From NCBI GenBank assembly GCA_964462535.1, contig CAYWXV010000007.1, forward strand, positions 1-64,000: a stretch of 64,000 nt of DNA. The letters run 5' to 3'. This document shows positions 63,489 to 64,000 of the stretch, piece after piece. Every line of letters starts with the position of its first letter. The first letter of the stretch is position 1. Position numbers and translations under genes: made by a program. The notes beneath the pieces were generated by a model, which was given only the letters and a program-made list of their open reading frames with translations, did not search any database and was not told the DNA's origin. Origin of the DNA: CAYWXV01 sp964462535. Lineage in GTDB: Bacteria; Bacteroidota; Ignavibacteria; OLB7.

Positions 63489-64000
63489 TTACTTGCCGGC
63501 CGACTTGCCCGCCTTCCGGCGGACCTGCTCACCCTCGTACTTAATCCCCTTCCCCTTGTAGGGTTCCGGTGGACGGAACGAGCGAATCTTGGCTGCGACC
63601 TGTCCGACGAGCTGCTTGTCGATGCCCGAAATGATGATGCTTGTCGCTGACGGTGTCTCGACCGACACGTCCTTCGGCGGGAAGAACATGATCGGGTGTG
63701 AATACCCGATGTTGAGCTGAAGAATCGGGCCGCGCATTTCAGCGCGATAGCCGACTCCCACGATGTCCAATCGCCGTGTAAACCCGGCAGTGACGCCGTC
63801 AACCATATTGCTGATTAACGTGCGCGTCAGCCCGTGAGCCGATCGCGACATTGCCTGGTCATTCGGTCGTGTGACCGTAATCTGTTCCCCGTCGATCGCA
63901 ATGTCGACCAGGTCCAGCGGGCGGTACGAGAGTTCACCCTTCGGTCCCTTGACACGAAGAAGCCCCTCCTGATGTGAGATGGTCACACCACCGGGGATCG
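63489..64000 (-). CDS. rplF: 50S ribosomal protein uL6 (5' end beyond window)
   Basis: About 170 residues of uL6 are present, ending in the C-terminal block RSFRPPEPYKGKGIKYEGEQ. The N-terminal segment is cut off: the frame stays open to the window edge, where IPGGVTISHQEGLL is the typical second strand. The family usually begins MSRIGKKPI about ten residues earlier. It is the first gene of the spc-operon part seen here. Confidence 0.95.
   Translation of the reverse strand, partial: IPGGVTISHQEGLLRVKGPKGELSYRPLDLVDIAIDGEQITVTRPNDQAMSRSAHGLTRTLISNMVDGVTAGFTRRLDIVGVGYRAEMRGPILQLNIGYSHPIMFFPPKDVSVETPSATSIIISGIDKQLVGQVAAKIRSFRPPEPYKGKGIKYEGEQVRRKAGKSAGK

Overview
The window comes from a Gram-negative bacterium of the Bacteroidota-Chlorobiota-Ignavibacteria group, most plausibly a Kapabacteria-like lineage. 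The clues are a GWxTD-domain protein, a PorV/PorQ-family barrel, a carboxypeptidase-regulatory-domain TonB receptor, lipid A-type acyltransferase and heptosyltransferase genes, and many starts with little or no Shine-Dalgarno. The lineage is inferred, not searched. Every gene I can support lies on the minus strand, so transcription runs from high to low coordinates over the whole 64 kb. There is no IS element, prophage or CRISPR array.

Layout in transcription order. 64000-55701 is the end of the spc operon and the alpha operon (rplF partial, rplR, rpsE, rpmD, rplO, secY, map, infA, rpmJ, rpsM, rpsK, rpsD, rpoA, rplQ), closed by a 13-bp hairpin. 55466-51502 holds an RRM protein, engB, a class V aminotransferase and serA. 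50922-38796 is an envelope block: TonB receptor, a 1301-aa secreted protein (split by an artificial assembly gap), PorV-like barrel, GWxTD protein, LpxL-like acyltransferase and GT9 glycosyltransferase. 38297-34813 holds a membrane-fused GH2-like pseudoenzyme, a MmcQ/YjbR protein and a lipoprotein. 34715-31149 is smc. 30731-17640 is a four-gene unit with two giant proteins (1785 and 1470 aa) of no family I can name. 17504-14356 is a compact RiPP cluster. 14326-1336 is the tRNA(Tyr,Thr,Gly)-rpmG-tRNA(Trp)-secE-nusG-rplKAJL-rpoBC block, read from a near-consensus promoter and closed by a strong hairpin, followed by a YprB-like exonuclease and a heptamer repeat.

The most interesting item is the RiPP cluster at 17504-14356. 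A lasso cyclase-like asparagine synthetase homologue, a 49-aa precursor too short for ordinary gene calling, and an HPr-kinase-like protein lie together. The precursor leader fits the lasso motif YxxPxLx3Gx5Tx exactly, its predicted 16-aa core has Asp at position 8, and it ends in Ser, the residue phosphorylated by the kinases of paeninodin-type lasso clusters. The RRE protein (B1) and leader protease (B2) are not in this window, and the predicted core starts with Asn, which is unusual. Second are the giant-protein operon and the GH2-like protein, which has lost both catalytic glutamates.

The two N runs (38326-38425 and 44462-44561) are each flanked by identical 55-nt copies, as expected of contigs that really overlap by one assembler k-mer. 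Collapsing the second restores one continuous reading frame.
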